Part shown: positions 1 through 12,457 of the stretch, in pieces
Numbering within the stretch: position 1 is the first letter of the stretch
How the letters are laid out: the number at the start of each line of letters is the position of its first letter
Origin: Phocoena phocoena
Lineage: Eukaryota; Chordata; Mammalia; Artiodactyla; Phocoenidae
DNA: 64,000 bases
NCBI RefSeq assembly: GCF_963924675.1
Contig: NC_089225.1
Span: 80,697,951 to 80,761,950, forward strand
Direction: 5' to 3'
Program-made: the position numbers and the translations under genes
Notes under the pieces: generated by a model
The model's database searches: none
The model's input: the letters and a program-made list of their open reading frames with translations, nothing else
Told to the model about the DNA's origin: nothing

Positions 1-345
1 ATGCCTCTCCACATCTCACCCTGTCCTTAACCTTAACCCACCACACTGCACTTTTAACTCCTTTCTGGTCTGTCTTGGAGACCCAAGTCGTTGTAGAACC
101 TTGTTTGACTCCACTTAGTCCAAGTACCCACCTCCCCTAGTCTCAACTCATTTATTTTGTCATTCCTTTGTGCTCCCAGAAAAAAACAATACCTACTTTG
201 TATTTAAAAACACTTTTATTTTCATTGTTTAAACATCTGCCTTCCCAGGAGACTGAGCTCCTAGAAGTCAGAGAATGTTTTTGTCAGGTTTGCATCCCCA
301 AATTTTAGCCTGGAGCTGGTTTTATAGCAAGCTGATAATATGCTT

Positions 346-350
<5 letters not shown>

Positions 351-383
<33 letters not shown>

Positions 384-574
384 GGTACGCGGGCCTCTCA
401 CTGTTGTGGCCTCTCCCGTTGCAGAGCACAGGCTCCGGATGCGCAGGCTCAGCGGCCATGGCTCACGGGCCCAGCCGCTCCGCGGCATGTGGGATCTTCC
501 CGGACCGGGGCACGAACCCCGTGTCCCCTGCATCGGCAGGTGGACTCTCACCCACTGTGCCACCAGGGAAACCC
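351..574 (-). mobile_element. CHR SINE (short form)
   Basis: Complete antisense copy with a T-run, flanked by a perfect 14-bp duplication aatatgcttgtttt (337-350, 575-588). It lies 100 bp upstream of a NIF3L1 exon. Confidence 0.95.
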
Positions 575-673
575 AATATGCTTGTTTTATTGATCTCGGC
601 ATTTGCTGTCTGTTCTATGGATTTGTTTTCTAGGACTGATGATGTACAGTTTTTCTAATTTGTTTCTCTTCAG

Positions 674-812
674 CCTCTGCTTCTACATACTGGGATGGGA
701 CGGTTATGCACCCTGGATGAGTCTGTCTCCTTGGCAACCATGATTGAGCAAATCAAAAGGCACCTAAAACTGTCTCATGTTCGCCTTGCTCTTGGAGTAG
801 GGAAGACCTTAG
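674..812 (+). CDS. NIF3L1: NIF3L1 third-to-last coding exon
   Basis: This exon has 46 codons plus one base. The acceptor follows a good pyrimidine tract (tgtttctcttcag) and the donor is g|gtaaat. It encodes PLLLHTGMGRLCTLDESVSL and continues to ALGVGKTL. Its upstream neighbour exon is outside the window. Confidence 0.95.
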
Positions 813-3800
813 GTAAATATGTCTCCTTTATTTGTCCAGTATACTTACTGATACTGTTGGGCAAAAATTGAAACTCTTGGCTGTGTCAGTATAGATGATA
901 GAAACGTGTTAGCAGCTCACAGGAGATGGCTGCTATCCTTTATCGATCGGGGTGGTTGAGGTTATACTGTGATATACGTCTCATTGGCCTAAACACGATT
1001 TATTTCTCAGGTACACTCCACATTCATCTCAAATCGGTGGGGGAAGTTTGCTCATTGTAGACTGCTTACTGTTGCTGAGGGAGGGTCTCAAACCATCAGT
1101 TAAACATTCTAGTCTGGAAATACATATTCTGTTCAATTCACTGTCCAGAATTACTCAACCCAGGGAGAGCATGAAGTGCAATCCTACCAATATCCAGGAA
1201 GAAAGCTGGAAATTGTGATTGCTCCAGTTACAATGCAAATCTTACATTTTACAATACTGGCAATATTTTATAGTGAGGTAGTGCTCAGTGATGTGATCCA
1301 GTGCAGTTTCTGAGTTTTGTAGCCACTGCCTTTTCTCTTGGCTTTCCCCAGTATTTTGGGTAACAAAAGGAACGGACAGAACATTTGCTGGACCCCTGCA
1401 GTGAGCCTAGCACTGTACCTAGTGTCCTGAGTGTGTTGAGTTCCCACTGTGAAGGCGGCGAGTAGAGCACAGGTGTGATGAGTGTGGAATCTGAACGCCT
1501 TGGGTTCACGTTTGTCCTGTCTGCTGCATGACTTGGACAGGCTATTTAACCCCCTGTGTCCTGGTAGCCTCGTCTGTAAAAACTGCAGAAATAATAAAAC
1601 CTAACTCATCGAGGTGGTGGTATAATTCATGTGACTGGCACACATTAAGTGCTGGCCATCGTTAGCTGTCTGGGAGGTGTTATTATTCCCATTGTACAGG
1701 TGAAAAAAATTGAGGTTTGGAGAGAAACTTATCCAAAGTCCACAGCTAGATCAAACAACTCATGAGTGTTTGTTTCCAAAAAGCGTTGGTGGCAGAGATG
1801 GGATTGGACTTCTGACGAGCTCCAGTGCCACTCTTTCGAAATACCACTAATGAAGTGTCCATTCTAGAAACCTAAGTGCTAAACACTTATTGAATTTTGG
1901 CTTGAAAGATTCTGTATTTCACTCTTCAGAGGATGCTCTTTCAGGATCAATACGATATTAAAAAAAACATGTGTCAAATCCATTCATAGCATCCTCTAAC
2001 TAGCCCTTTTAGTTCCTTAGCTTCCTTACCTGGGAACAGAGAGTTACCTGCTTACCTCTCACTGTTACCTGGAGACCCGGGTGAGGTTGCTTTACTGAGC
2101 AGCATTGCAGTGAAGCCCAAAGCCTAGTGCTAATAGTGGTTGATACTATTCAGGGGTGCCTTATGTGGGCTTCTGCAGCAACATACATCTGAAGGAATAA
2201 TAATGCTGCCTTGGGTTAGCTCTGCAATGCCAAGGAATAGTCTGTTTGCCTATGTGAAGATGTTTTTTATTATTTTTTAAAACTTGGTAAGCAAAATTCA
2301 CGTACTGGTGATGAGACTAGGAGTGAAATCTGCATTACATTTAGGATTCTCTGTACAAATTATAATATTAAAATGAAGGGGAATTATAAAGTAGTGGCCT
2401 CTTGTTTCCTTTATCTGGAAGAGTCCACAGTCAAAGTCGTGGCCGTGTGTGCTGGTTCTGGGAGCAGCGTCCTTCAGGGAACAGAGGCCGACCTCTACCT
2501 CACAGGTAGGACAGCCTTTGGATCTTTTTTCTACCCTTTTCTTGTGTATCCCTTCCCTACCTTGGTTTATTTTTTTTCAAGTTAAAAAATAGCATAGGGC
2601 TTCCCTGGTGGCGCAGTGGTTGAGAGTCCACCTGCCGATGCAGGGGACATGGGTTCGTGCCCCGGTCCGAGAAGATCCCACATGCCGCAGAGCGGCTGGG
2701 CCCGTGAGCCATGGCCGCTGGGCCTGTGCGTCCGGAGCCTGTGCTTCGCAACTGGAGAGGCCACAACAGTGAGAGGCCCGCATACTGCAAAAAAAAAAAA
2801 GCATATTTTAGGACATCATCTGACATATAGATGGATCTAATAATAGCAGGCTTTAGGACAGCATCTGACATATAGACGGATCTGTTACTTGAACCTGAAA
2901 TAAATAGGGACTATGCCAAAATTGGGAACATACCATATTCTTTGTGGAGGGGAAAAAAATCATTTAACAATTAGATTATCTAAAAAACTGATGTTCAGCA
3001 CTTATTTAACCTAACTTCTTCCTAAACATGATTTCTCTCAGATTTCATATGTAAGTTAATGGGACACTTTTTACCTCGTCGTCTTAGGTAGAAAATGGTT
3101 CCTCTTACTCAGCCCTAAAGACAATCATCAGTTTCTATCAGTTATAACTCCAAAATCTTTCTAGAACTTTTCTCTGTATCTCCATCCAGGCATCCTCTAC
3201 TTGAAGTACTTCATCAAGCTTCTAATCTTAATCTTCCACACACTCCCACAAAACTAACTTTCAAAAGTACAAATATGATGGTGGATAATATTATCCAGGC
3301 TAAAAACCCTTCAGTGATCTCCTTCAGCTGTCCTGGTGAAGCCTAAATGTTTCATCCTCTTTCATGCAGCCTTTGCTCATGCTGTTTTCCCTGGCTAAGA
3401 TGTCTTCTCTTTGCCCCTCCGGACGCGCAGGCTCAGCGGCCATGGCTCACGGGCCCAGCCGCTCCGCGGCATGTGGGATCTTCCCAGACCGGGGCATGAA
3501 CCCGTGTCCCCTGCATCGGCAGGCAGACTCTCAACCACTGCGCAACCAGGGAAGCCCTGCCCCTTTCTTAAACTTCTAGTGGTAAAAGCTCAGAGACACC
3601 TCCCCTGAGAAGCTTTTTCTTGACAGTGTCCAGCTCCTGCCCCTGGTGGTCATGACTTCCTCTCCCGATTCCTGTCACTTTGTTCTTAACCTACAGTATG
3701 CATTTCTTATTGGACCTTAATTGTTTGGCTCCCAGGCTTTATACTCTGTCCTTGTGGGTAATACCTACCTGGTAACTTGGCCCATCGTTCCTCCAAGGAG

Positions 3801-6690
3801 TTGGAGGCACTTTGTACACTGCCGCTACCAGCGGTATTTCCACCTCTGCGCCTCCTGAGGGTTAGGAGACTGGGGGTTAAAGATTACTTTTCCCACTTCT
3901 AGGACGAGACTCAAGGGTCTTAAGCCCCTGGCTGTTCCTTTGGCTACCCCTGGGGCCCTCCATTACTAAGGCTTCTCCTGCCACCCACACCCATGCCTTA
4001 TTGTCTCGCACACCCCCTGACAGGGGCTGCTGCGCTTGAAGCATTGTCGCACCCCCAAGCGTGGAGGTGCAGCATCTGAGCAAGCATGATGTAGTTTTTG
4101 AACCAACTAAAAATGTATGTGACCATTACCTGTTTTCTTTTCTATCCTTCAAAAGAGGTAAGATTTTTATAAGCCCTCAAATGTATACCAGATTGAAATA
4201 AACTTTCAGTGTATAGGCAATTTGATATCTTACAACATGGTGTTTCTGTTTTAAAATTTTAACATTTTACTTTGAAGAAATTTCAGACCTATAGAAAAGT
4301 TGCAAGAATAGTACAATGAACTCCTGTATACCCTTCACCTAGATTACTAATGGTTATATTTTGCCACATTTGTACATTTTCTCTCTCTCTCTCTAACATA
4401 TCATACAATATATGTGTATATATTTGTGTATGCATACCTATATTTATATATTTACATGTTTCCTCCCAAACCGTTTTGTAATAAATTGCAGATATGGTGA
4501 CCTTTTACCCCTAAATACCTCAGCATTGTATCTCCTAAGAACAAGGATGTTCTCTTATATGACCATGTTGTGATGATTTCAGGTTGATATCTAATCCATG
4601 ATCACACACTACCTCTGGAATAGTTCTAAACTTTGTCTTCAGAGCATTGACATTTTTGAAGAGTGTAGGCCATTTGCTTTGTTGTATATCTCTCAGTTTG
4701 GAGTGTCTGTTTCTTCATAAATAATGACTTTTTTAAATTAGTTTTTTTATTATAAAGCAATATGTACATAAGATAAATTCACACAGTTCCAAAATGTTAA
4801 AATGTCCTTCCTATCTGGTTAGTTGGGGAAACAGAAAATATCTTCTTATCTGGCTAACTTAAGATGTCTACGGTCTGTGAGGCATCACTTTGAATATAAC
4901 TTCAGGGATGGGAAGCCCCAGCCAATAGACCAGTTTCATCACCCTTCCTTTGAGCTTGATGTGTTAGGTCATAAAGGGTAATATCCTAGAAAGACCAGCA
5001 GATGGCGAGATTGCTCCTTGCAAATATAAATTGTCTTTGATTTGCTTTTTCTTTCCCATAGCTGCCATCCTGAGCCAGCCTTTCTTTCCTTTGTCTTCTG
5101 GTGTTACTGCAGGGTCTTTATGGATTTTCCCACTTCCATGCCTTCTCCAGCCAGTGCATTTATAATAGTCCAGGCAGCCAGATTGTCTTTCCTAAAGCAT
5201 GACTTCTAACTGAGCCACCCTAGTGTCTTTTTCTCCTTTTACTTTTTCTCTACTGTTACTTAGATTAAGATGTTTTAAAAGGTGCCTGAATAAAAAACTA
5301 TTCCTTATAATGAAATGATGCATATTTGGGTAGGGGGGAGTGTGGGGAATTGAAGATTTGGGCAGGGGGGCTTTTTTTTCTAAGAACCATTTTTTTAAAT
5401 GCGTTTATGTCTCAAGTATATTTCAAAATTATGCTTTTTATGAACAAGCCAAATTGTGCATAATGTATTTTTGCTTTTAAGTTGGAAGTCATCAGATTCA
5501 TACATGGTGTTTTTTAAAATTCAAAACATTTGAGTTTTCCCAAAATCTTTTCACAAAAGATGATATCCTCTTCCACCAGTAACTTCTAGGTGTTTTGCCT
5601 AAGTCAAAGGAAAATACCTTGCTTTTAATTTAGAAGTAACCTTAAGTTCATTTCATCCTTATGAATTAGACTACGGTTGATGCTGAAAATTTTGGTACTC
5701 ACAAAGTGTAAAGGAGTCTCTGGGAAGTAAGCCTAGGACTTTCTTTTTTTTTAAAGATTTATTTATTCATTTTATATTTTATTATTGCTGCGTTGGGTCT
5801 TTGTTGCTGCACACGGGCTTTCTCTAGTTGCGTTGAGCGGGGGCTACTCTTCGTTGCAGTGTGTGGGCTTCACATCACTGTAAGCCTAGGATTTTCTTGA
5901 GGTATTTGTTATTTAATAGTTACATAAGAAAGAAACTTTTTGGGGCTTCCCTGGTGGCGCAGTGGTTGAGAGTCCGCCTGCTGATGCAGGGGACACAGGT
6001 TCGTGCCCCAGTCCGGGAAGATCCCACATGCCGCGGAGCGGCTGGGCCCATGAGCCGTGGCCGCTGAGCCTGCACGTCTGGAGCCTGTGCTCCGCAACGG
6101 GAGAGGCCACAACAGTGAGAGGCCCGCGTACCGCAAAAAAAAAAAAAAAAAAAAAAGAGAGAGAAACTTTTTGAAAGCCCCATTTTACTTAGCAATGGTC
6201 ATTTATTTTATTGTGGAAACATTTTGAATGGGTGTTCCTACAGGTCTAGTTATGGCAGTATTAGATACTGTTGGATGTGTGAATTTGGATCTGCCAAGGA
6301 GAAAGAATTTGGAATTCCGTATCTCTTTTTAAATTGGAGGACATGTAAGAAACATGCATATAACTTTCTAGATTTATATGTAAAGTTCTGGTGTATTACA
6401 TTTGCTTCATACAGAATGCAAAGTTGGTATTTCTGCTGTTATGGTTCAGCATTCCTCAGACTCTGTGTCTAATATTTAAATATTTGTTCTTTCTTTTGTT
6501 GGCAGGTGAGATGTCCCATCATGATGTTCTAGATGCTGCTTCCCAAGGAATAAATGTGATCCTCTGTGAACATAGCAACACTGAACGAGGCTTTCTTTCT
6601 GATCTTCGAGATATGCTGGATGCTTACTTGGAGAATAAGATTAATATTATCGTGTCAGAAATAGACAGGGACCCTCTTCATGTGGTATAA
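674..6690 (+). CDS. NIF3L1: NIF3L1, 3' part (last three coding exons)
   Basis: NIF3-like protein 1 is a widely conserved NIF3/DUF34 protein with a dinuclear metal site; its biochemical role is poorly defined. The coding parts here are 674-812, 2422-2505 and 6506-6690. Spliced, they give the C-terminal 135 residues and a TAA stop; the human protein is about 377 residues, so the N-terminal two thirds lie left of the window. The match was recognised by reading: PLLLHTGMGRLCTLDES, then CAGSGSSVLQG, then CEHSNTERGFLSDLRDML. The His-x3-Glu pair in EHSNTE fits the C-terminal metal ligands of the family. All junctions are GT-AG with consistent phase (1, 1). The gene converges tail to tail with ORC2. 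Confidence 0.96.
1436..1680 (+). repeat. MIR
   Basis: Degenerate sense MIR (ccttgggttcacg, then cctcgtctgtaaaaactg, then gtgactggcacacattaag). Confidence 0.6.
1678..1835 (-). repeat. MIR
   Basis: Antisense MIR core (ttattattcccattgtacag, then tccaaagtccacagctaga). Confidence 0.55.
2422..2505 (+). CDS. NIF3L1: NIF3L1 penultimate coding exon
   Basis: This is an 84-bp exon. The acceptor is a less common AAG|AG after cttgtttcctttatctgg, and the donor is g|gtaggac. It encodes ESTVKVVAVCAGSGSSVLQG and EADLYLT. Frame and phase join exactly to both neighbours, which supports the AAG acceptor. Confidence 0.93.
2597..2800 (+). mobile_element. CHR SINE (short form)
   Basis: Sense copy from gggcttccctgg to an 11-12-base A-tail. 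A short duplication (agcata with A-rich flank) surrounds it. It lies 90 bp after a NIF3L1 donor. Confidence 0.93.
3419..3557 (-). mobile_element. CHR SINE lacking its 3' third and tail
   Basis: An antisense copy that starts abruptly at ccggacgcgcag without the usual T-run and gcggtacgcg end. Its 5' head (gggaagccc) is intact. Direct repeats tgcccct (3412-3418, 3558-3564) flank it. Confidence 0.88.
4240..4680. repeat. Ancient LINE-like sequence
   Basis: Diverged sequence resembling old L1 (tagaaaagttgcaagaatag, cccctaaatacctcagcat) with a CT run at 4380-4394. Family not assigned. Confidence 0.45.
5746..5879 (-). mobile_element. CHR SINE, 5'-truncated
   Basis: Antisense 3' part of a long-form copy (ttgctgcgttgggtct) flanked by gtaagcctagga plus matching tail (5727-5745, 5880-5898; one mismatch). 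It is inverted relative to the next SINE 63 bp away. Confidence 0.9.
5943..6161 (+). mobile_element. CHR SINE (short form)
   Basis: Sense copy with an A-tail of about 22 bases, flanked by agaaactttttg (5931-5942, 6162-6173). Confidence 0.95.
6506..6690 (+). CDS. NIF3L1: NIF3L1 terminal coding exon with stop
   Basis: The acceptor is ttcttttgttggcag at 6505. Two bases complete a Gly codon, followed by 60 codons and TAA. It carries the family's C-terminal HxxxE metal-ligand pattern (H-S-N-T-E) and ends in DRDPLHVV. Confidence 0.96.
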
Positions 6691-6877
6691 TGCATGCAGG
6701 AACAACCAGATGACACAATCTGCAAATCGAATGGCTCCCAACTCAAATGCATAACATGAATCAGTGGGGTATCCTTCTGAAAGAATGTCTTAGAAGGTAC
6801 ATTATCATTTCTGGTTTCTTGATCTGCTTCACCAGATGTTCTGTAGCTCAGAAGGTAAAAACAATAATATAATTACC

Positions 6878-6908
6878 ATTAAAGAACAATTATAAAGAAC
6901 AAATTAAA
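6878..6908 (+). terminator. Candidate NIF3L1 polyadenylation signals
   Basis: Two ATTAAA hexamers (6878-6883 and 6903-6908) lie about 190-215 bp after the NIF3L1 stop, in an A/T-rich stretch. ATTAAA is the most common variant poly(A) signal. Which one is used cannot be decided from the sequence. Confidence 0.4.
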
Positions 6909-7237
6909 GAATATATTGTATAATATGTATTCATTATAACCTCTAGGAAAGATGGAGTAAACCTGTTTACTTAACATTCTTGGGAAATATCAATAGCTCA
7001 AGTAATCATCTCCTTAGCTTAATTATAGATGGGATGTGTCATTCTATATCTCTCTGTCCTTAGTTATTTTAAAAATACACTTTTCCAAAAAAATATATAT
7101 ATATACATATAAACTTTAAAACTTGGGATTAGAACACCTGTATATAGGTAGTAGCCCCTGGAGGGTGATAAGGTCTGTATGTTTCTGTTCCTAGATCACT
7201 AACCTCCCACCTGAATTTCAGAATCAGGATGAGTTTT

Positions 7238-7358
7238 TTGGGTTTTTTTGGCCATGCTGTGCCACATGCAGGATCTTAGTTCCCCGACCAGGGATCAAAC
7301 CAGTGCCCCCTGCAGTGGAAGCATGGAGTCTTAACCACTGGACGGCCAGGGAAGTCCC
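7238..7358 (-). mobile_element. tRNA-Glu-derived SINE (short CHR/Bov-tA-like)
   Basis: Antisense copy (gatcttagttccccgaccag, ccagggaagtccc) with a perfect 14-bp duplication tcaggatgagtttt on both sides (7224-7237, 7359-7372). Confidence 0.92.
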
Positions 7359-7499
7359 TCAGGATGAGTTTTGCTTTTTGTTTTAAATATACATGATCAT
7401 TATTCATGTAATTATTGCTTTTTAGGTAACTCACCTGTAATTTTATTAGTAATGTATTCAATATAAAGATGGTTAACTTTCAAAATAATGTTAGTGAGT

Positions 7500-7722
7500 A
7501 CTTATACAGTATTAATTTTGTGCCAGGCACTCTTCTAGGTGCTTTATAAACACTTTCAATCCTTTATAAACAAGCATGTAAGTATTGTTACTCCCATTTT
7601 ACAGATGAGGAAACTGAAACAGAGGTTAGTTTGCCCAAGGCCACGTAGCTAGGAAGTGATGGAGTTAGTTAGGACACAAACTCAGGCAGTCTGGCTCCAG
7701 AGCCTGTGTGCTTAACTACAGT
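7500..7722 (-). repeat. MIR
   Basis: Well-kept antisense MIR: gtgccaggcactcttctagg, attttacagatgaggaaact, caggcagtctggctccagag. Confidence 0.85.
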
Positions 7723-7837
7723 GTATCTTAATCAAATACATTGATGACAGAACTGATAGAAGAGGTATGGAAGAAATCCTGAAGGGAAAAAAAAGTCCAT
7801 TTTAACTGTGATTTTCTCTGGGGGGTATGATGAGAGG

Positions 7838-8138
7838 TTTTTTTAAAAAATTTAATATATATATATATATTTTTGGCTGGGTTGGGTCTTCATTACTGCG
7901 CGTGGGCTTTCTCTAGTTGTGGTGAGCGGGGGCTACTCTTCGCAGCGGTGTGTGGTCTTCTCACTTCGGTGGCCTCTTTAGTTGCGGAGCACGGGCTCTA
8001 GGCACGTAGGCTTCAGCAGTTGTGGTGCACGGGCTTAGTTGCTCCGCGGCAGGTGGGATCTTCCCGGACCAGGGACCAAACCCACGTCCCCTTCATTGGC
8101 AGGTGGATTCTTAACCACTGCGCCACCAGGGAAGTCCC
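7838..8138 (-). mobile_element. CHR SINE (long form)
   Basis: Antisense long-form copy with a (TA)n/T-rich tail, from atatttttggctgggttggg to ccaccagggaagtcccc, in the NIF3L1-ORC2 gap. Confidence 0.9.
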
Positions 8139-8539
8139 CGTTTTTTCTTTTTAATGCTTTTATATGTATTTCCAATTTCTCCACTGAGCATGTTACTATG
8201 GTAATGGCAAAAGCAAATCTTTTAAAATACTATTTGTCTAAGATGAGAAGCATAGAATTTTCTATTTCCTTTGTAGGATCCTTTTCCTACCAATCTTTTT
8301 TCTCCTGGAGGCTTTGGGATCCTAACTTATAAATTATTCTTGGTGGTTCATCTGTAATACTGATTCACTACAGAAATAACCAGTAGGAGTGAGCCTTATG
8401 AAATGCCCCCCAGTTAGAGTTGGAGGAGCCACCAAGAAAGGTGGGAGAACAGCTAAGTGTCAGTAGCCAAGAAGTAGAAAGCTTCAATGAGATGGTCAGC
8501 TTTGTCAAAGTGGAGAGAATGAGATGATAGCTTTGAGAG

Positions 8540-8880
8540 ACTGTCTTGATGGTATTTGCTTCATTCATTCATCCACTGTTCATTTTCTGTGTGCTGGGCC
8601 CTTAGAGATGTGGGGAGGATAGGACAGAAATTTGGATGACGGTTACAATAAACTCTTAAGTAACTATGATAAAGATATGCATAGGGTTTATAAGGAAGGT
8701 CTTCTGGAGAAAGGGGGTAGAATTCAGTCAAGAGGGACAGCTTGAACAAGTGCACCAAGTAGAGAAACAGCACAGCACAGTGAAAAACCCAAGTAAGTAA
8801 TTCACGTAGACCCAAGTAATTACTGTCATGGTGGAAAGCACAACGCAGGGAAGGTATGGTCAGAGGTGATGACAAAGAAA
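8540..8880 (-). repeat. L2 fragment
   Basis: Antisense L2 3' end: cttcattcattcatccactg, then gtgtgctgggcccttag. Diverged. Confidence 0.55.
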
Positions 8881-9923
8881 TAAACTGAGGCCAGTAGCTC
8901 TCAAACCCTCCTTTTTTTCTTTATAGCACACTCAAGGTGTGATGTGATTTCATCTGTAACTGACTGATGACGGCAGTAAGGATCTCAGTGAAGTAATTTT
9001 AGTTAAATCCAGTTTCTTTACTGGCATGCTAGCATTTCTAAATAATTAAAAATACCCCCAAACACATCCTATGCAGGATTTATTTTTATTTTTTTCTTCC
9101 TGTGCAGTTTTTTAAAAAGTACCACTCAAGATTATTTACTTTCAGCTGTCAAATTTTCTGAACTGTTAACTTTAACATGTTGATCGCTTAGTTGTACATA
9201 TCATTGCTTTCCATACTTTTAATGTGTACCAGAACATCTGGAGATTTAGTTAAAATGCAGATTGATTCAGATGCCTGAGTAAGGGCCCAAGCATCTCTTA
9301 AGTTCCCAGGAGATGCTGATGCTGCCATTTTGAGGACCACACTTTGGGTAGCAAAAGTAAAGATGCTGAAGTATTTAGGTGACCTAAATACTTAAGACTT
9401 GAGGCCCAAGTGATATATGCCAAAATAATGAAAATTTGGTAATGAGCTTTGTTATACTCATGCTTAAAGTTATATTTTCCATAGTGTTAGTTATTTCAAA
9501 TTTACTTTATTCAACACATTAAGGATACTGTCATTTTTAACGCTGTTAAAACCTCAACTAGATATTTCACGTCACATTTTCATATTCTCTCAACTGCCTA
9601 GCACAGAGCCTTCTACTTAGTAAGTTCTCAGCAAACATGAATTAACGTGGCTTAACAGCAATTTGAAAAATTAAAGTATGGGAGACTCTCCCAAGGGAGA
9701 GAGATCAAATAATTACAAAAAGCCTGAGAAAGTCATTTACATGACAGTTTATCCCTTGGCTTTTAGGAGACACAGTCTGTGATGAGGCGGACTCTCATAC
9801 ACTGTTATATCTGAGAGCCACTCAGGACTAAGCTGGAAGAGTCACCTCACCTCCTAGAATGTAGGAAAATACATGGTGAACTTGCTACTGGCTCCAGGTT
9901 TGAATTGGTTGGGGGGGAAAATA

Positions 9924-10150
9924 CAGTTGACCCTTAAACAATGTGGGGTTTAGGAGTGCTGACCTTCTGCACAGTAAAAAAATCCAAGTATAACTTATAG
10001 TTGGCTCTCCCTGTGTATGCTGTTTCTCTTTATGTATCCGTGGGTTCAACCAACCGTGGATTGTGTAGTACTGTAGTATTTACTATTGGAAAAAATCTGC
10101 ATTTAAGTGGACCCACACAATTCGAACCTGTGTTGTTCAAGGGTCAACTG
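9924..10150 (+). mobile_element. MER2-like DNA transposon remnant
   Basis: Non-autonomous Tigger-type element. The inverted ends cagttgacccttaaacaa and ttgttcaagggtcaactg are flanked by TA on both sides (9922-9923, 10151-10152). There is no coding capacity. Confidence 0.8.
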
Positions 10151-10683
10151 TAGATTTCTAAAGTTTTGTTAGTAATTTTTTTTTAAAGTAAAACCTATGC
10201 ACCATCCCTCGAACTTACTGATCTTTTGTGTGAATGACATGTTCATATATTAAAATGGCAAACACGATGCTAAGAAAGTTCAGTTTCTGGAGTATCACAA
10301 GAACTGGTTTAGAACTCCCTGCCTAAGGGATTCAGTATTATGCCAAGTTTGTAGAGTGTAACTGTGTGTCCTGCATCCCCTGTGCCTTTTTTGGCCTATT
10401 CTAGCCATTTTATTAAGAGAAGCCAGAAAAATGTTTCAAGGTTTCAGGTCTGTTCAGTCTTGCGAGAAGCGAGCAACAGCAGAAGTTTGGAGCCTTAGCA
10501 ATCAAACTGATAGAGCTGAAGCAACACTGACGTTGAAACAAGGTAACGAACATATAATTCTGTCAAGATCACCATCAGAACTGTGAGATGCACTCATAAA
10601 ACTTTTGAAGCACTTCAAGATATCTTTAGTAAAAACACCCAGTACTATAAATGAAAAAAAATGGTTATATCCAAATTGGTTTC

Positions 10684-12370
10684 TTTATTAATAGTAAAGA
10701 CTATTCACACATACTGCTTGCAAACAGTATAGACACAAAAATTATAAAAATAAACCAGTAGATATTTAAGGGCAAATGCAAAGTTTGCACATTAGGTCAT
10801 TAAAGATTTCATATACTTTTTTATACTGTAAGTTATAATAAACTAAATATATTAAGCAAAAAACAAAAACAAGGTGCAAACCAGCAAGCATCATATGCCA
10901 CCATTTGTGTTTTTAAAATGAGAAATACAGACAAATACCCTTAGATGTGCATAGAATACCTTGGGAAGAATGCTTAAACCGCTGTCAATGGCTGCCTAAG
11001 GGACTGGATCGGGATGGTGAGGAAAATCACTTTTCATTGCATATCCTTTGGTACAATTAAACAATTTTAGAATCCTATTCAGGTATAAATCTAAGTATTT
11101 TGATTAGTAATTATGCTTAAGACTAAACCCCTTAATGCATGGATTTAAAATAAAATTACTTCATTATATGACACAAAGAAATGGTTTTAAAAATTCTGAT
11201 CATTTTGGGAAATATTTTCATAAAAGGGGTTTACAAGATGAGAAGTGAGTGAGAAATGCTGATGCAGTATATTACAGTGATATCTTAATGAAGAATTTCA
11301 TTTCCGAGTATGAAATCGTTCAGGGAGTATGTGAAGACTATGAGCTGACTCCAGTGGCCGAGATTAGCCTTCTTATCTTTCCTAAGAGGAAAAAAGGCTT
11401 GAGTATTTAGGAGATTGTCATTTTAAGGAAAAAACTGAAATGTCTTACAGTGAATTTTAGGCCTACTTGATAGAGAAATCAAATTCATTTAAAGCCAGCC
11501 ATTAATATGCTGCTCATCTGCATGTTATTCAAGAAAAGAAAAACATGTTGATATACAAGAATAGTTAAATTTTTATTTTCTGTTGCCTTGAAAAAACAAC
11601 TAAAATGAAATTCAGGTTTGTGTTTCTCTAGCCTGGCTTCTAGCTTGTATCCTGAAGGTGACGGCACAGACGTGAAGTGTCCTGAGCAGCACGATCTGTT
11701 ATTGTTCACGTGCTTTCTGGGATGGGCGTACACCCTACATACTCTATGTTTTTCCTACTCTCCCAACTGAATAGCGTCATGCTCCTCCTTCCTCTGTCAG
11801 CATGGAGCCTAAATACAAAAGGAGAAAGCTGAATTACCTACTTTCCCCCAGTCTTACACCTTTTGTTAAGCCATTTCAGAAACAGTAAGAGATGATCTGC
11901 CTTCTCTATTATACTCTTCAATTCTGACATATGGAATAGCAAATAAAGCCGATTTACGTGATGCTGCAACGTCTTTGTACTTCCACACTCTGGAACAAGC
12001 ACGCAAATAGCTCCAGGAGTGTTAAAAGGCCCTCGAAAAATTAGGAATATCATCTCTGGTATAAAAGAATTCAAAACATCCAGCTCCAAATAGTCCCTGA
12101 GCACACTGTTCCTTCCAGCAAGAAGTCTCCAGAGAGGTAATGAATGAAAGGCACATTTTCTCCAACTTGAGGACCACTGCATAGTACTAGGATGGTACAC
12201 CAGCCAGGCTAATAATCAAGGTTCTAATTGATGACATTCCCCCTCCCAATTTTAAATCTTGTACATTGGAAAAAGAGTCTAATATTGGATGTAAACACAA
12301 CATTTTAGACTAGAGGAGTGGCAGCTGGGGTACAACTCTTCCACAGAAGATTCAAGAGTACAGGAGAGCT
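10684..12370 (-). other. ORC2: ORC2 3' UTR region with candidate poly(A) signals
   Basis: Downstream of the ORC2 stop the sequence is mostly single-copy and SINE-free. AATAAA hexamers on the - strand lie at 11572-11577 and 10684-10689, giving possible 3' UTRs of about 0.8 or 1.7 kb. The true end was not determined; the distal signal was used for the coordinates. Confidence 0.45.
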
Positions 12371-12457
12371 TCAAAATTCCTCTTCTTCCTTCTCCAAGAA
12401 ATCAGTCAATGTTCCATTGTCAACAGGAATTAATAAATATTCCACTCCATCAGTTCC
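12371..12457 (-). CDS. ORC2: ORC2 terminal coding exon with stop
   Basis: Residues 550-577, [20 protein letters not shown] and LEKEEEEF, then TGA. The acceptor is TTTTAG|GGA. The acidic C-terminus ends in Phe here (human ends in Ala, from memory). Confidence 0.95.
   Translation of the reverse strand, partial: GTDGVEYLLIPVDNGTLTDFLEKEEEEF

Larger units (their letters stand above)
813..2421. other. NIF3L1 intron with MIR remnants
   Basis: Apart from two facing MIR remnants around 1436-1680 (+) and 1678-1835 (-), I see only unremarkable single-copy intronic sequence here. Confidence 0.6.
2506..6505. other. NIF3L1 last intron
   Basis: This 4-kb intron contains four CHR SINE copies (2597, 3419, 5746 and 5943). 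It also holds an old L1-like stretch around 4240-4680, with a short CT repeat at about 4380-4394. The remaining sequence shows nothing I can assign. Confidence 0.6.
6909..10683. other. NIF3L1-ORC2 convergent intergenic region
   Basis: Tail-to-tail gap holding SINEs, a MIR, an L2 and a MER2-like element. Between them, 8900-9900 and 10150-10680 show no gene or structure I can name. Confidence 0.6.
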
